Shown here one piece after another: positions 1 to 10,999 of a stretch of DNA of 64,000 nt. How positions within the stretch are numbered: the stretch's first letter is position 1; the number at the start of each line of letters is the position of its first letter. The notes under the pieces are model-generated. The model did not search any database. It saw only the letters and a list, made by a program, of their open reading frames with translations, and was not told the DNA's origin. The DNA comes from Castanea sativa. Its lineage: Eukaryota > Streptophyta > Magnoliopsida > Fagales > Fagaceae. The DNA lies in contig NC_134015.1 in the NCBI RefSeq assembly GCF_040712315.1, positions 42,801,464-42,865,463 of the forward strand. Reading direction: 5' to 3'. Made by a program: the position numbers and the translations under genes.

Positions 1-559
1 TGTTAGTGACAGTCATTTTAAGTAAAACACTAACCAAAAGGTCCCAAGGAGACCATATAGCTACAGCATCAGCAACAGCAACAGCAACATTTGCTCCATC
101 CTCCCCAAGATATTTTACCAGCAAACAAGTATCAAATTAAAGGATTTAACCTTTAAAGTAGAATGTCAAAAGTATATAATAAAATTTGGCTCACAAACTA
201 ATGCTTCCAATGGTATACAGTTTCCAAGAGTGGCTATGCAGCATGTTGTCTATTACAAATCAATATTAGCAACTTTTAAGCAGACAGTGCCACATAAAGA
301 AATTAAAACAATTCATCAAAACAACAAACAATGGTTAATAGACAAAACTCAATTGTTATATAAAATAAAAAGCAATTCAATTCCATATTGTAGCGAGCAG
401 TTCATCTTGCAAAAGTTATAAATGACCAATCAAGAAATAGTACTTTCTTATTTCGTGGATAAAGCAAGAAAAGAAGAAAACAACTATGACTCTCAATGAA
501 CACTTCTAGTACTCTTAACTGGTTTTCTTCGCATATTGATCTATGTTCTGCTATATGCA
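1..559. other. Intergenic, no gene seen
   Basis: AT-rich DNA with a short AGCAAC-type repeat near position 70. The one small open frame (230-421) has no recognisable protein character. The stretch just before 560 is in frame with the PPR pseudogene but is not clearly PPR-like. Confidence 0.5.
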
Positions 560-1210
560 TTCAGGAGGCTTTTGAAACGAGGATTTTCTCAGGAAAGTGC
601 GAGTAATATATTGAAAGAAATGGAAGGAAGCAATGTACAACCTAGTTCGTTCTTGTTTAGTAGGATTTTAGCGAGTTATAGAGATAGAAGGGAATAGCAA
701 AGATCGTTTCAGGTTTTGAAGGAAATAAAGAGTATTGGAATAAGGCCTGATAGGCATTTTTACAATGTGATGATTGATACTTTTGGAAAGTACAATTGTC
801 TTGATCGTGCTATGTCCACGTTCGAACAGAGGTTATCGGAGGGGATTGAGCCCGATACTGGTATGTGGAACATGCTTATTGATTGTCATTGTAAGTCAGG
901 ATGCCATGATAGGGTAGAGGAGTTGTTTGAGGAAATGCAGCAGAAAGGGTATAAGCCGTGTACTACGGCGTATAATATTATGATTAGTTGTGGGGAGTAG
1001 CAGAGGTGGAAGGATGTGAAGGGCTTGTTTGGGAGGATGCAGAGTCAGGGGTTATTGCCTAATGTGGTTACATACACGACATTGGTTGATATTTATGGAA
1101 AGTCGGGGAGGTTTGATGACGCGATTGAGTGCTTTGATGTTATGAAGTCTGCGGGGTTAAAGCCGCCTTACACAATGTACAATGCCTTGATTAATGCCTA
1201 TGCGCAGAAG
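560..1210 (+). pseudogene. CRP1: PPR protein pseudogene, CRP1 (At5g42310)-like
   Basis: Pentatricopeptide-repeat sequence in one frame: helix pairs such as [38 protein letters not shown] and LPNVVTYTTLVDIYGKSGRF with about 35-residue spacing. The order and wording match the C-terminal half of CRP1, a chloroplast RNA-binding PPR protein needed for translation and processing of plastid transcripts. Two in-frame TAG codons (695-697 and 998-1000) interrupt it; the first follows ...YRDRRE, where relatives have Trp, so it looks like TGG to TAG. The fragment ends at AAG|GTATG, a good splice donor after ...NALINAYAQK, but no following exon is recognised. The N-terminal half is absent. This is a decayed partial copy; the identification rests on remembered family sequence. 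Confidence 0.8.
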
Positions 1211-1366
1211 GTATGTTGTTTATATTGTTAACAGCATCTTCTATACCTATACCCTTTTGAGGAAGTGCTAGTAACCTAAGACAAGTCAAACAAGCAGTAG
1301 CATTTGAGGTGATCATTGACACTCTTTGCCTTACAGTATTGCGTAAACTATGAGATGGCTTAAAGT

Positions 1367-1435
1367 CTTGACGGGAAGATTTTAATTGCCAATGTTGGTG
1401 ACTCAAAGGCCCTTTTATGCACAAAGAAAATCTAG
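1367..1435 (+). pseudogene. PP2C protein phosphatase exon scrap
   Basis: The frame reads LDGKILIANVGDSKALLCTK and then reaches TAG. ANVGDSKAxL is the metal-binding ANxGDSRAVL motif of plant protein phosphatase 2C. Only about 22 codons are recognisable and a TGA lies just upstream in the same frame, so this is a relic. It follows the PPR relic and has no detectable catalytic remainder nearby. Confidence 0.6.
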
Positions 1436-1719
1436 TCTGGTCGGGGTACTGGTTCTCTGATATCTCCCTCTTTTTTGTTAAGTAATTATATTGATTATAG
1501 ACTCTTTAACCAGTTGCATCCAGAAGATAATTGATCCTAATGAATGGGAACAAAGGTTTAGCTGATTTGAGTTGAAATTAGCTGTGTCTACTAGATATGC
1601 ATAGCCTACAAAATCATATAAGAATTAGACAATGATATTGATAAGAGAGAGTGACCTTAGAGAGAATAAAACAGCGACGTATACTAAACTTATTACCGGA
1701 TTATTAGCAGCTACACCAC

Positions 1720-3137
1720 TGATAGGCCAAACACCCATTGACCTATTGTGATGAATTAACCAATTAATTAGCCAAGTGAATTAATTAGGTTCAATTACAT
1801 GTAATGAGCGTGATAGCACAAACAAATCACCAAATAACTAAATATGCAGCGGAAATTAAATGACACGATGATTTGTTTACGAATGGGGAAAACTACTGAG
1901 GCAAAACCCCACTAGATAATTTTAAGGTCACCACTCTTGAGAATCCACTATTATCAAAATAAGTGGTTACAAGTAAAGGAATCTCAATACTTTATACCAA
2001 CTTACAGTTGAATCCTTACCCCAATACCTAATTGGACTTGTTCTATAGTGACAATCTCTCATTTTCAATGCACAACTCTCAATACGTAACTAATCAATAT
2101 ATGCATGGATCCCAATATGCGACTTAATCACCAACTTGAGAAGGATGTTGGCTGCAAAGTTCTTCAGTGTATCACACAACGAAGATCATGAAGTTGCTTG
2201 GTCACAAAATCCTATGGTGTACAAACACTGTAGTTTCTTCAAGATGAACTAGGGCAAATATTGTCTTTGGTCACAATTTGGATGAACAAGACTTTGCTCA
2301 ATACTTGCACAACCTTAGACGACCCTTAAAATAATCCTTATAAATGTTTAGGGTTGTGAGAAAAGAAATAAGTGGTTACAAGTAAAGGAATCCCAATACT
2401 TTATACCAACCTACAGTTGAATCCTTACCCCAATACCTAATTGGACTTGTTCTATAGTGACAATCTCTCATTTTCAATGCACAACTCTCAATACGTAACT
2501 AATCAATATATGCACAGATCCTAGTACGCGACTTGATCACCAACTTGAGAAGGATGTTGGCTGTAAAGTTCTTCAGTTTATCACACAACGAAGATCATGA
2601 AGTTGCTTGGTCACAAAATCCTATGGTGTACAAACACTGTAGTTTCTTCAAGATGAACTAGGGCAAATATTGTCTTTGGTCACAATTTGGATGAACAAGA
2701 CTTTGCTCAATACTTGCACAACCTTAGACGACCCTTAAAATAATCCTTATAAATGTTTAGGGTTGTGAGAAAAGAAAGCCCTAAACACATACTCATGGAT
2801 TTGATGAAAAACAGTCCTGAAAAATTGAGTTTCATAAATCTCGACAGATACCCTAGCTGTCGAGCTGTTGTCGAGCCTCGGGCTGAATAGCTCTTTTTAA
2901 CCTCGATTGATACTAGCTGTCGAGCTAGCTGTCAAGATTTAGTGAACAACACTTCTTCACTTGATTCTTGGACAGACTTGCATGACTTTAACACTTGAAC
3001 TTGAAACCTTGTTTCTTGAAGTATTAAACACATCCTAGTTCTACCAAAATACAAGTAAAATGCATTTTGTCAAAGGATTAGCCAATTACATAAATGGTTG
3101 ACATATGCTCCTAACATCAATCACATATGTCCTAACA
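1720..3137 (-). mobile_element. Solo LTR with internal 409-bp duplication
   Basis: Bounded on the plus strand by TG (TGATAGGCCAAACACC) and CA (ATGTCCTAACA), with 5-bp TSDs ACCAC at 1715-1719 and 3138-3142. Read on the minus strand it starts TGTTAGGACATATG, a typical Copia LTR start. No internal region or second LTR adjoins, so it is a solo LTR. U3 contains palindromic CTGTCGAG/CTCGACAG and AGCTAGCT motifs (about 2843-2940), the same layout as the Sirevirus-like LTRs further along. Confidence 0.8.
1961..2778. repeat. 409-bp tandem duplication inside the solo LTR
   Basis: The block starting AAGTGGTTACAAG at 1961 recurs at 2370 with very few differences, an exact 409-bp offset, ending each time in GGGTTGTGAGAAAAGAAA. 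The near identity means it arose after the LTR formed. Confidence 0.85.
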
Positions 3138-3406
3138 ACCACCATCAATAATATTGAATTTTCTCACTCTTCCAGTTGAGTCTTTGTTATCAAAATTATG
3201 GGCAGGGAAATATGTTGGGGCAGCTGAGGTTCCAATGCATATATCTGAAAGTAAGGCATCAAAGTGTGCATGGTTCTTCACCTAATTAAGGCATGGATAC
3301 AAATATATGTTAGTTCTTTTTGTTTATGTGAAGTTTTAATTTCTTCTCATTAGACTGGATTAATTTCAGGTAAAGTTAAGTTAGAAACTTGGATTAATTT
3401 GACAAC

Positions 3407-3870
3407 CTCATAGCTGGAGAAAATGGCTGGCTGGAGTTGCTTGATGTCAAAGGTTGGGATTATCACATTGGTCAGTGTGTGGCGTAATTGAGTATTCCCT
3501 AGTTTTTCCTTCAGAAGGCTATGAAGATACTTTCCATCGTATTTTGGTCCTGTTATGGCTTTGATCAATTTTGTTGCTTGAGCAAATGGAGAACTGTTGC
3601 TTAAGCAGATTAGTATAGTGTTATTTAATATGGAATAAGACATAGTGATAGCACGAAAAACATTGAGGCTCAGTTGTTACCGATCTTGAGGAAAGATTTT
3701 AGGTCCATTATCAAAATAGAACTATAGAAGGCGTTGATGTCTCTTGCAGCATACATGGGGCGTTTGTTTTCATTTGGTGCAGTTAGCATGGTAGTCACAA
3801 GACCTCTTGTGCTTGTCCCTGAGATCACATCAAAATAATCTGCAATTCTAGCTTCAGGGCCATCAATTTT
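3407..3870 (-). pseudogene. Patatin-like lipid acyl hydrolase pseudogene (one exon)
   Basis: On the minus strand the exon starts after an AG acceptor with [18 protein letters not shown], then [20 protein letters not shown], and later [31 protein letters not shown] and IFSSYE. These are patatin-family (PLP-type phospholipase A/galactolipase) segments. The nucleophile elbow GTSTGG reads GTSTRG. A frameshift near the expected PKIFPQ motif leads to a stop (TGA complement, 3670-3672), and the correct frame resumes just downstream. The upstream exon carrying DGGGxRG was not found. Clearly non-functional. Confidence 0.8.
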
Positions 3871-4835
3871 CTACACCACAAGGTAAAAAATGTAAAAAAA
3901 AAAAAAAAACCATGTGAAAAAAGTAGTCCAATGTTGTGCTGCGGGAAACTACATAGTGCAAATCTATTTATATTCCTTCAAGCTTTCAAGTACTGGTTAA
4001 GAATCAACATTTTCATCATTTTTATCAGACTAACAATGCTGTAATATGGACCATATGCATACATAGTGGTTTCTTCAATATGGTTTGAGTTGATATTTAG
4101 CTTTATCATTGACAGGAACAACAGAGGATTCCATTTCCTTATAGTGATCTTGCTTTAGCAAAGAAGAAATTGCATCTTAGACGCTACATATCCAGGAATT
4201 GTAGTTGAAACTCCAGGAGAATTGCAAGTAAGAAGAATTAGGTGAAGTTATATCCTAATGGCACACTATGGACTACTGTTTTCTTGAATATATGCTGTCT
4301 AGCTTGTCTAATTTGAGTAAATGACGTAGACCAAATATTGAGGATATTCATATCATATAAAAATGGTGGGATTGGATTCTTTTTTTCTTTTTCCTTTTTG
4401 GTAGAAAAGATTGGATTTAATAATAAATAATATCAAATTGAAACAAATAAATATTCTTTGTAACTATGAAACAGAGAATGAACTGATCATAGTCACACGA
4501 CAATTGTTGCCAAGCCTTATTAAGTTCAAAACATAGTGGGTAAATGTGTACTTGTGTGTTAATGAAGTATTCATGTCTATAGTTTAAATTGGTACAGTGA
4601 TTTATATGCATCATTTATTTGCTTTTTCAGAAATATGTTACATTTTGAAAATCACATGTCAATATGGACTTCATTGTATGACAAGTTTTCAATCAAACAC
4701 CTCAACCATTTAACAAGTGCATGATTAATTGGTTTGTCTATTTCCTTGTAGTTCTTAATGCAACGGAAAGTTGGTGGCTATGCATCAGTCTTTGAGAAGT
4801 ACCAGGAGAATGCATAATTATTTATGTGAGACCCT
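3871..4835. other. No confident gene
   Basis: Contains an A-tract (about 3895-3911) and AT-rich sequence. A short frame at about 4752-4817, reading FLMQRKVGGYASVFEKYQEN before a stop and preceded by a plausible acceptor, could be a stray exon, but I do not recognise it. Confidence 0.4.
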
Positions 4836-4844
4836 TTAAATATT

Positions 4845-6493
4845 GGCATAAATGCACTTTTAGTCCTTACATTTTGACCCGATTTCTATTTTGGTCTCTA
4901 CATTTTATTTTTACTACTTTTAGTCCCTAAACCAATTAGCGTGTCTCATTTTAGTTATTTTCGTCAGTCAACCAACGGAAAAGGGTGACGTGGCTGACGG
5001 TGGAATAAAAAAATAATATAATTACATACAATAATTAATTAAATTAAAAACAAACATTAAAATAAATAAAAAAAATTCATTAGTTTTTGGGAAGAACACG
5101 ACTGTTCATATTCTTCATGTTCTTCCCTAAACATGTTTGATTGCCCAGAAATTTAAAAGGTCACATTAGTATCTAATTTTAAAAAAAAATTAATTTATCA
5201 ATTTAAAAAAAAAAAAAAAAACAACAGCAAAATTAAAATTCAAAAAATTCATAAATTTATATCTGAGTTTATCTTCAACAATAATACAATGAACACAAAC
5301 CCAGATTTAAATATAACAACACACACCCAAACATAACAGATCTAAGTTTCTTTTTCTTTTATATTTTTCTTCTTCCCCAGATCTTTCTCTCAGTTTCTCC
5401 GCCTCCCTTTCTTTCTTTCTTTAGTCTTCTTTATTTCTTCCTCTTTTTCTTCTCTCATCTCCGACAAAATCTACTCCCACAAGTTCTTGTTCGACTTCGG
5501 CTTGAACCCGCGTCTCAGCTCTCGTCTTGGACCCACATCTTGGCTCGCCTTGACTTCGACTTCGACTTCATGGTCCTCGTCCCCATCTAGGTCCTGGTTT
5601 GTGCATTTTGAGCCATCGTCTTTCTATCTATCTTCCCAATTTCGGAGCTCCTCCGATTCTCTCTCTCTTTCATTCAATTTCTCGCTGTGTCGCTCGCCGC
5701 CGGTAAGGCCTTCAATACCTATGAATTTCTCAAAGGTGAAGCTTTGAAAAACAAAAAACAAAAAAAAAGGATCTAAATTGCCGCCAACGCAAGAGCCATG
5801 GTGACGAAGGCTTGGGAAGTTAAGCCTGGCAAAAAGCTGAGGGTATTTGAAGAACAAGAACCATGTTGTGGTTGTTGATTTTGTGGGTAAAAGTGTTGGT
5901 TTTGGAGGTGGATCTGGGTTTGGATCTGGTGGATCTGAGATGGGGTTAGTTGGTTTAGCCCAATTGAACCCAGTTGCTCGAAACCTATAAGGTTTTGAGT
6001 CAAGAACTCATCTAAAAACATGTGGGTCATCGAGGTGGAGCAACCATCTGAGCATGAAGAGGAGGGCTGGGTTTGGGTTGGGACTGAGGGAGAATTCAGT
6101 CTTGAATGGTTGATTGTTGTTGTTGTTGTAGTTTTTTTTTTTTATTTTCTGGGATTGTGTTCTTTGATCAGGATTTGTGTTCTTGTTCAAGCAATCTGAG
6201 ATCTCAATTAATGTGATTTTTTTGTTTTTAATTTTTTTCATTTAGTTAAAATTAATAAATTAATTTTTTTTAATTTAAATGCTGATGTGGCAATTTTTTA
6301 ATGTTAAAATATATTTTTTTAATGACTATTTTACTGTGCCGTTAGCCACGTCAACATTTTCTGTTAGTTGACTGACAGAAAGGACTAAAATGAGACGTGC
6401 TAATTAGTTTAGGGACTAAAAGTGGTAAAAATAAAATGTAGAGACCAAATAGAAATCAGGTCAAAATATAGGGACTAAAAGTGCATTTACGCC
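4845..6493. mobile_element. MULE-type transposon with long terminal inverted repeats
   Basis: The left end GGCATAAATGCACTTTTAGT is mirrored on the right by ACTAAAAGTGCATTTACGCC; the arms stay recognisable for about 160 bp (4845-5010 and 6330-6493), including AGTCCCTAAACCAATTAGC-type sequence. The 9-bp TSD TTAAATATT (4836-4844, 6494-6502) is diagnostic of Mutator-like elements. There is no transposase ORF. The GC-richer centre (about 5340-6240) has CT-rich tracts and open frames on both strands, as in Pack-MULEs that carry host gene pieces, but I cannot name a source gene. Confidence 0.85.
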
Positions 6494-6502
6494 TTAAATA
6501 TT

Positions 6503-6960
6503 AGTACATCAAGTTGTTTTGCATTGAAATAGAATAATATTAAGATTAGGATGTTGATCATGCATGATTCTTGTACTGATTCATTTCTCTTCTTCTTTTT
6601 CTTCTTCCCTTTTTTTTCTCCTTTATCTAGTTAAAATACTAAGTTCCTTTATGTTAATATGAAAATGTCTACATAAACTTCAAGAATGAAGATTTTAGTA
6701 ACTTGGAAAGCTAATTGAATTTTGTTTTGATATTTGTGTTTTGGTATAATATGTGGTTCTTTAAAGTCCATGTGCATGGCTGTGGGTCTTATTATTATTT
6801 TTTTTTAAAAGAGAAAAACCTTATTTTGAGGGTTGGGAGACCCTCAACAAAAGGTTACTGTTGTTTTACCCCTTTTTAATTTTTGGCTTAAAGGAAAATT
6901 AAAGCAAAAATGTGTTTGGGATGTGAAAAAAAATCATGTTTTTTTTTTTTTCAATTAAAA
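6503..6960. other. No gene seen
   Basis: AT-rich DNA with CT- and T-rich tracts and a small hairpin (GAGGGTTGGGAGACCCTC, about 6828-6845). No coding sequence recognised. Confidence 0.5.
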
Positions 6961-7219
6961 GGTCTATTGCAGCAGTTACTCAAATCGTTGCTATAACTTA
7001 GAAAACACGTCGCTAAAAGACTGTATTGCGGTGGCTTCATTAACTACTGCTGTAGAGCACCACCAAAGGCTATATCTATTGTGGCGGTCTAATGGTTTGC
7101 TGCAATAGATCTCATATATAAGGGGCGGTTCATAAAAGTGCCGCAATATGTGACATATAGCGGCGCTTTTTGAAACTGCCACAAAACAATTGTCGCAAAA
7201 ACTCAAATTTTTAGTAGTG
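6961..7219. mobile_element. CACTA-like terminus remnant
   Basis: Ends in AATTTTTAGTAGTG, which reads CACTACTAAAAATT on the other strand, a CACTA-type terminus. The preceding 250 bp hold repeated short motifs (GTCGCTAAAAGAC, GCGGTGGC, GCCGCAATATG, TTGTCGCAAAAAC), like the sub-terminal repeat zone of such elements. No partner left end was found in the window, so this is a fragment or the call is wrong. Confidence 0.45.
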
Positions 7220-7729
7220 ATTATATATTCTAATATTATGTATTTATAATTGTGTTTGTATATGGAGTTATATATTCTATTATGTAAACATTTGAAAAAA
7301 AAAATAGTATATTAAGATTTGAATGGAATATCTGAATATTGAATATAATTGTTTCTTAAAACAATATAGAATAGAATTTTAAATTCAATTAATATATATA
7401 TATATATATATATATATTTTAGAATAATGATGTGTAAACTTGTGATCAGAGGTGATTGTTTGTGGCACAATGTTACACAAGAAAAGTATACTAGTCAAGA
7501 ACCTGTGTAATACACATGGAAAAGTATCATAATATGATATTTTTTCCTTTTTTTTATTATCTAAATATAAAATTTAATAAATATGATAATTAGTAATAAA
7601 CATTCATTATGATTTTGATTGTATATGAAAATGTATATTTTAATATTAGGCATTGTCAAGATTGCACTTACATATGGAATTATGTAATCTCTCATTTAAA
7701 GAAAATGACAAAGTTTGGCTACAAACTTA

Positions 7730-8530
7730 GGCTACAACTTCCACTTAAAAAATTATGGACAAATTTTGATTCCAAACTTGGTCATAGCTTGAGGCTACAA
7801 CTCCAACTAGTAAAATTAACATAGCTACATATTTTGAAGATATAACCATTGAATTGCTTGTTGTTTATGTTCTTAACATACATATTAAATTTTATACCTA
7901 TTAGATGTTATTTACTATACAATCTATAAACTTATTTTTTATGCATACTTTTAGACTACAAAAGTTTTAAATTTAAACATTTGATTGACTACATAGCTGT
8001 TGATCTTTGATGTTTTGGAAATTTTGCGAATATGGAAGTTATAAGAAGAAAATGTAATCAAATGGTGAATTTGTTAAAATTCATATATAATTAAAGATAT
8101 TGAGTTAAATTTTAACCTTAGGATACAACTCAACCAAGTTTGTAGCCAAACTTTGTATAAAAAGTAATATGATAATATATTTTAAAAATCTAACTGTTGA
8201 ATTGCACATTCTTTACATTCTTAACAAACTTGTCAAATTTCTTGCAAATCAAATGTTATTTAAATTACAATCCATAAACTTATTTTTTTATGTATAATTT
8301 TAGATTTCAAAAAGTCAAAATTCAAAAAATTGATCTAAATATTTTTTTACGCCCTCATCGTTGCATTTGATATAAATATTGATCTCTTATTTTTTTTGAA
8401 ATTTTGCATGTATGGAGGATGTAAGAAAAAAATGTAATTCAATGGTAGATTTATTTAATTTCACATACAATAAAAAGATATTGAGTGAAATTGTAGACTT
8501 AAGCTACAAGTAAATTTGTTGCCAAATTTT
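7730..8530. repeat. Degenerate ~350-bp tandem repeat (about 2 copies)
   Basis: Successive blocks repeat an order of landmarks: ATATTTTGAAGATATAAC, CTTAACAxxxxTxTxAAATT, ATGTTATTT-ACTA/AAATTACAATC, ATAAACTTATTTTT, then GAAATTTTGC..ATGGA and AAAATGTAATC. Period is about 350 bp and divergence is high. The same series recurs at about 11200-11930 and, more degenerate, at about 50790-51160. Confidence 0.6.
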
Positions 8531-8804
8531 ATCATAAAGAAAATATGGTATACCATCAATATTTTTTTTAAGAAGAGATTTTCCTTAATTTTAATGGAGA
8601 GTTCAATTATAGAATTAAATTTAAATTAAGTTAAAAAATATATATGAGAATAATGACATATAAAATTGTAAGACTCCAAAAGTTTAGCAAAATATTAGAA
8701 GGTGAATAAAAAGTCAAACATCTTCGATTTTATATAAAATATATATAAATGCATATCTAAATCATTATTTTTTAGTTGGTTACACATTATTATAATAATG
8801 TTTA

Positions 8805-9556
8805 TGTAAGTGCACAATTGCACCTGGCCCCAAGAACAGTTACGGGCTCAGGCCCAACGAGCCTTAAACAATGTAATTTGTAGAGTGTGGGCTTGGAACC
8901 CAGGTTAGAAGTGTTTGAGGATTAAATAGCAAGCTAAAGATTATAAACACTTAAAAACAACAAAAAATGCTATGAATCAATCTGCTCGGACGTAAGCCGA
9001 GAACTGTTCTTATATAATTTCTTTCTCTTTCTTTTTCTCTTTCTTTTAGATTACAAAGAGGGAGATCCCCCTTTCTGTCTTAGATTCCTCCTTAAATACT
9101 ACTCTCTTGAATACCTTTTACACGTGTTGCTTTACCTCCCCTTTAACCTAGATATTTTTTTTCCCAGTGCCTTTGAATAGTAACCAGAAGTTTCTCTTCC
9201 ACTGTTCAGGTGTCACTTCCCCATCAATGCGGCCAGGGTGGTAGGTGCAGGGTCTTTAATGTGGAGGTAGCAGCCTTTATCTTTGACATTTCTTCAACAC
9301 CAGTGCTTCTGGGGCATTCTAGGGTTTACTCCTTTTAACCATTGGTCTTAACCGTGTCATCCTCTAATCTTTATTGCGAAACCCCGAGTTCTTCAGTGTC
9401 CGTCCGAGGATAAGTTCACCCTCGGCTGGATCCTCGGACCCTCGGCGTATGGGCCGACCCATAGTACCAACAAATTCTAAACCCAGTAGCAGGTCGGCCT
9501 TCCTTAACACGGCCCAAAAGGCCCACATTCTCATCAGGATCTTTTTGCCCCCCACA
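8805..9556 (+). mobile_element. Solo LTR, Gypsy-like, with empty paralogous site
   Basis: TGTAAGTGCACAATTGCACC to GCCCCCCACA, flanked by the 5-bp TSD GTTTA (8800-8804, 9557-9561). A TATA-like CTTATATAAT lies at about 9010. The duplicated segment at about 12440-12460 has the uninterrupted sequence AATAATGTTTACAT, i.e. the pre-insertion site, which confirms the exact borders. The TCGGAC-rich sequence near the 3' end resembles common Gypsy-type LTRs of trees, but the family is not proven. Confidence 0.9.
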
Positions 9557-9771
9557 GTTTACATTGTAGAATTTATCTCAAGTATTATTATAAAAAGTAA
9601 TTCAGACGTTGTTTATTTGTTGATAAACATTCAGACACTATTTAATTTCTATTAAACAAAAGTATAGTTTATTCATGAGTTGATACAAATAAATCTGAGG
9701 TTGACGTGAAAAAAGATTTTGTATAACCCTAACCCAATTTCCATTCAGGGTTGACTTTGGGGGACTACCCG

Positions 9772-9980
9772 GAGAAATTATAAGGTCCACATGGTGGACA
9801 AGTGACGCGATTCACCATTCCATTAAAAGACTCACACCTTTTTAAAATTACTGAGTTAGAATTTAAAAAAAAAAAAAAAACAAAAACTGATTACTAACTT
9901 AGCAATTTTAGTCAAGTGGAAGTCTTTTAGTAGAATGGTGGATAAGTGAAGTGGTCTACCAGAGGACTGTATAATTTCTC
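9772..9980. mobile_element. Small MITE, absent from the paralogous segment
   Basis: The ends GAGAAATTATA and TATAATTTCTC are inverted, and the arms continue imperfectly (CACCATTCCATTAAAAGACT versus AGTCTTTTAGTAGAATGGTG). The matching position in the other copy (about 12648) reads straight through GGATTACCTGGCC. An approximate 9-bp target duplication (ACTACCCG/ATTACCTAG type) hints at a MULE-derived MITE, but it is imperfect. Confidence 0.7.
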
Positions 9981-10090
9981 AATTACCTAGCCGTCTCCTT
10001 TTCTTGCGGTAGGTGATCCTCACGTATCGTGTACCCTTAATCAATGTTAAACAAAGAAAAATGAATAAGCCTAGCTGTGAAATTTGATAA

Positions 10091-10999
10091 TTGTTTTTTT
10101 TATTAGTACACATTTATCTATCTATCTTTATTATTAATAACATGATTTTCTATTTGGGTTTTAACATTTTATATACTAAAATACCTTCACAAAAAATTTT
10201 AAACTCTCTAAAATACACTTATCTTTTAATTAAATAATTTTAAATTAAAAACCACAATTTGGTTAAAAGAGTAATATATTGTTCCTAAGTTTTAGGCTTT
10301 TTTTCCTTTATCTTTTACATTCAGCCTAAAACATAGAACACAATTTTTATCTCATTTTTAAACACTATTCCACGTTACCTTACCTCTTTCTTTAAAAAAA
10401 ATAATTACACACAGTTATTTATATATAAATTTTAAACATTATATTGATTATAAAACAAAGCAAAAAAGAAAAGAAAAAAGAAGAAGAAGCATTATTGCAT
10501 GTGCAAAGCGCGTGTGATGAGTTTAGTACTATTAATAAGAGAATTTTCATGTTTCGTCTTCAATTTTTGGATACCAAAATATCTTCATACAAATTCTGAA
10601 ATAACAAACCCTTTAATTTAATTTTTTTCCTACAAAAAAGAAAAAAAATTTAAATAGTAATACTATCTCAAATACAAAAGGAAAAAAAAATCCGTTATTC
10701 TCACCACCCATTTGTATTTAAATGTCTGAATCCTATTTGTATTTGTTATCTATTTGAATTAAAATACTTCAATTATCTTTACAAAAAAAATATATACAAA
10801 ATTACTCTTAAAAAAAAAAACCTACTACTTCACATAAAAACTACTCATTCTTATCCCGAAATTTCTATGGTTTTAAAAAAATAAAAATAAAAATAAAATT
10901 CTTTCAAACATTCCAAAATTTTTGTTATCCAAATTCTTTATAGTTATCACAAATTTACATCCATCCATCCATCCATCAAAATTCTATATAATGTTTTTT
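10091..10999. other. AT-rich spacer between duplicated segments
   Basis: No coding potential recognised. Contains an ATCC microsatellite (about 10960-10976), A- and T-tracts and a GAAGAAGAAG run. Where duplication symmetry would place a BAHD gene after copy 1 of the promoter, none is present. Confidence 0.5.

Larger units (their letters stand above)
7540..10090. repeat. Segmental duplication, copy 1 (BAHD upstream region)
   Basis: Collinear with 11000-12755. Shared landmarks are a TTATTATCTAAATATAAAAT start, the AT-rich satellite-like blocks, GACGTTGTTTATTTG..., and an end with GTATCGTGTACCCTTAATCA and GCTGTGAAATTTG. The end corresponds to the region just upstream of the TATA box of BAHD gene 1, but no BAHD coding sequence follows here. 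Copy 1 carries two later insertions (8805-9556 and 9772-9980) that copy 2 lacks. Confidence 0.85.
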
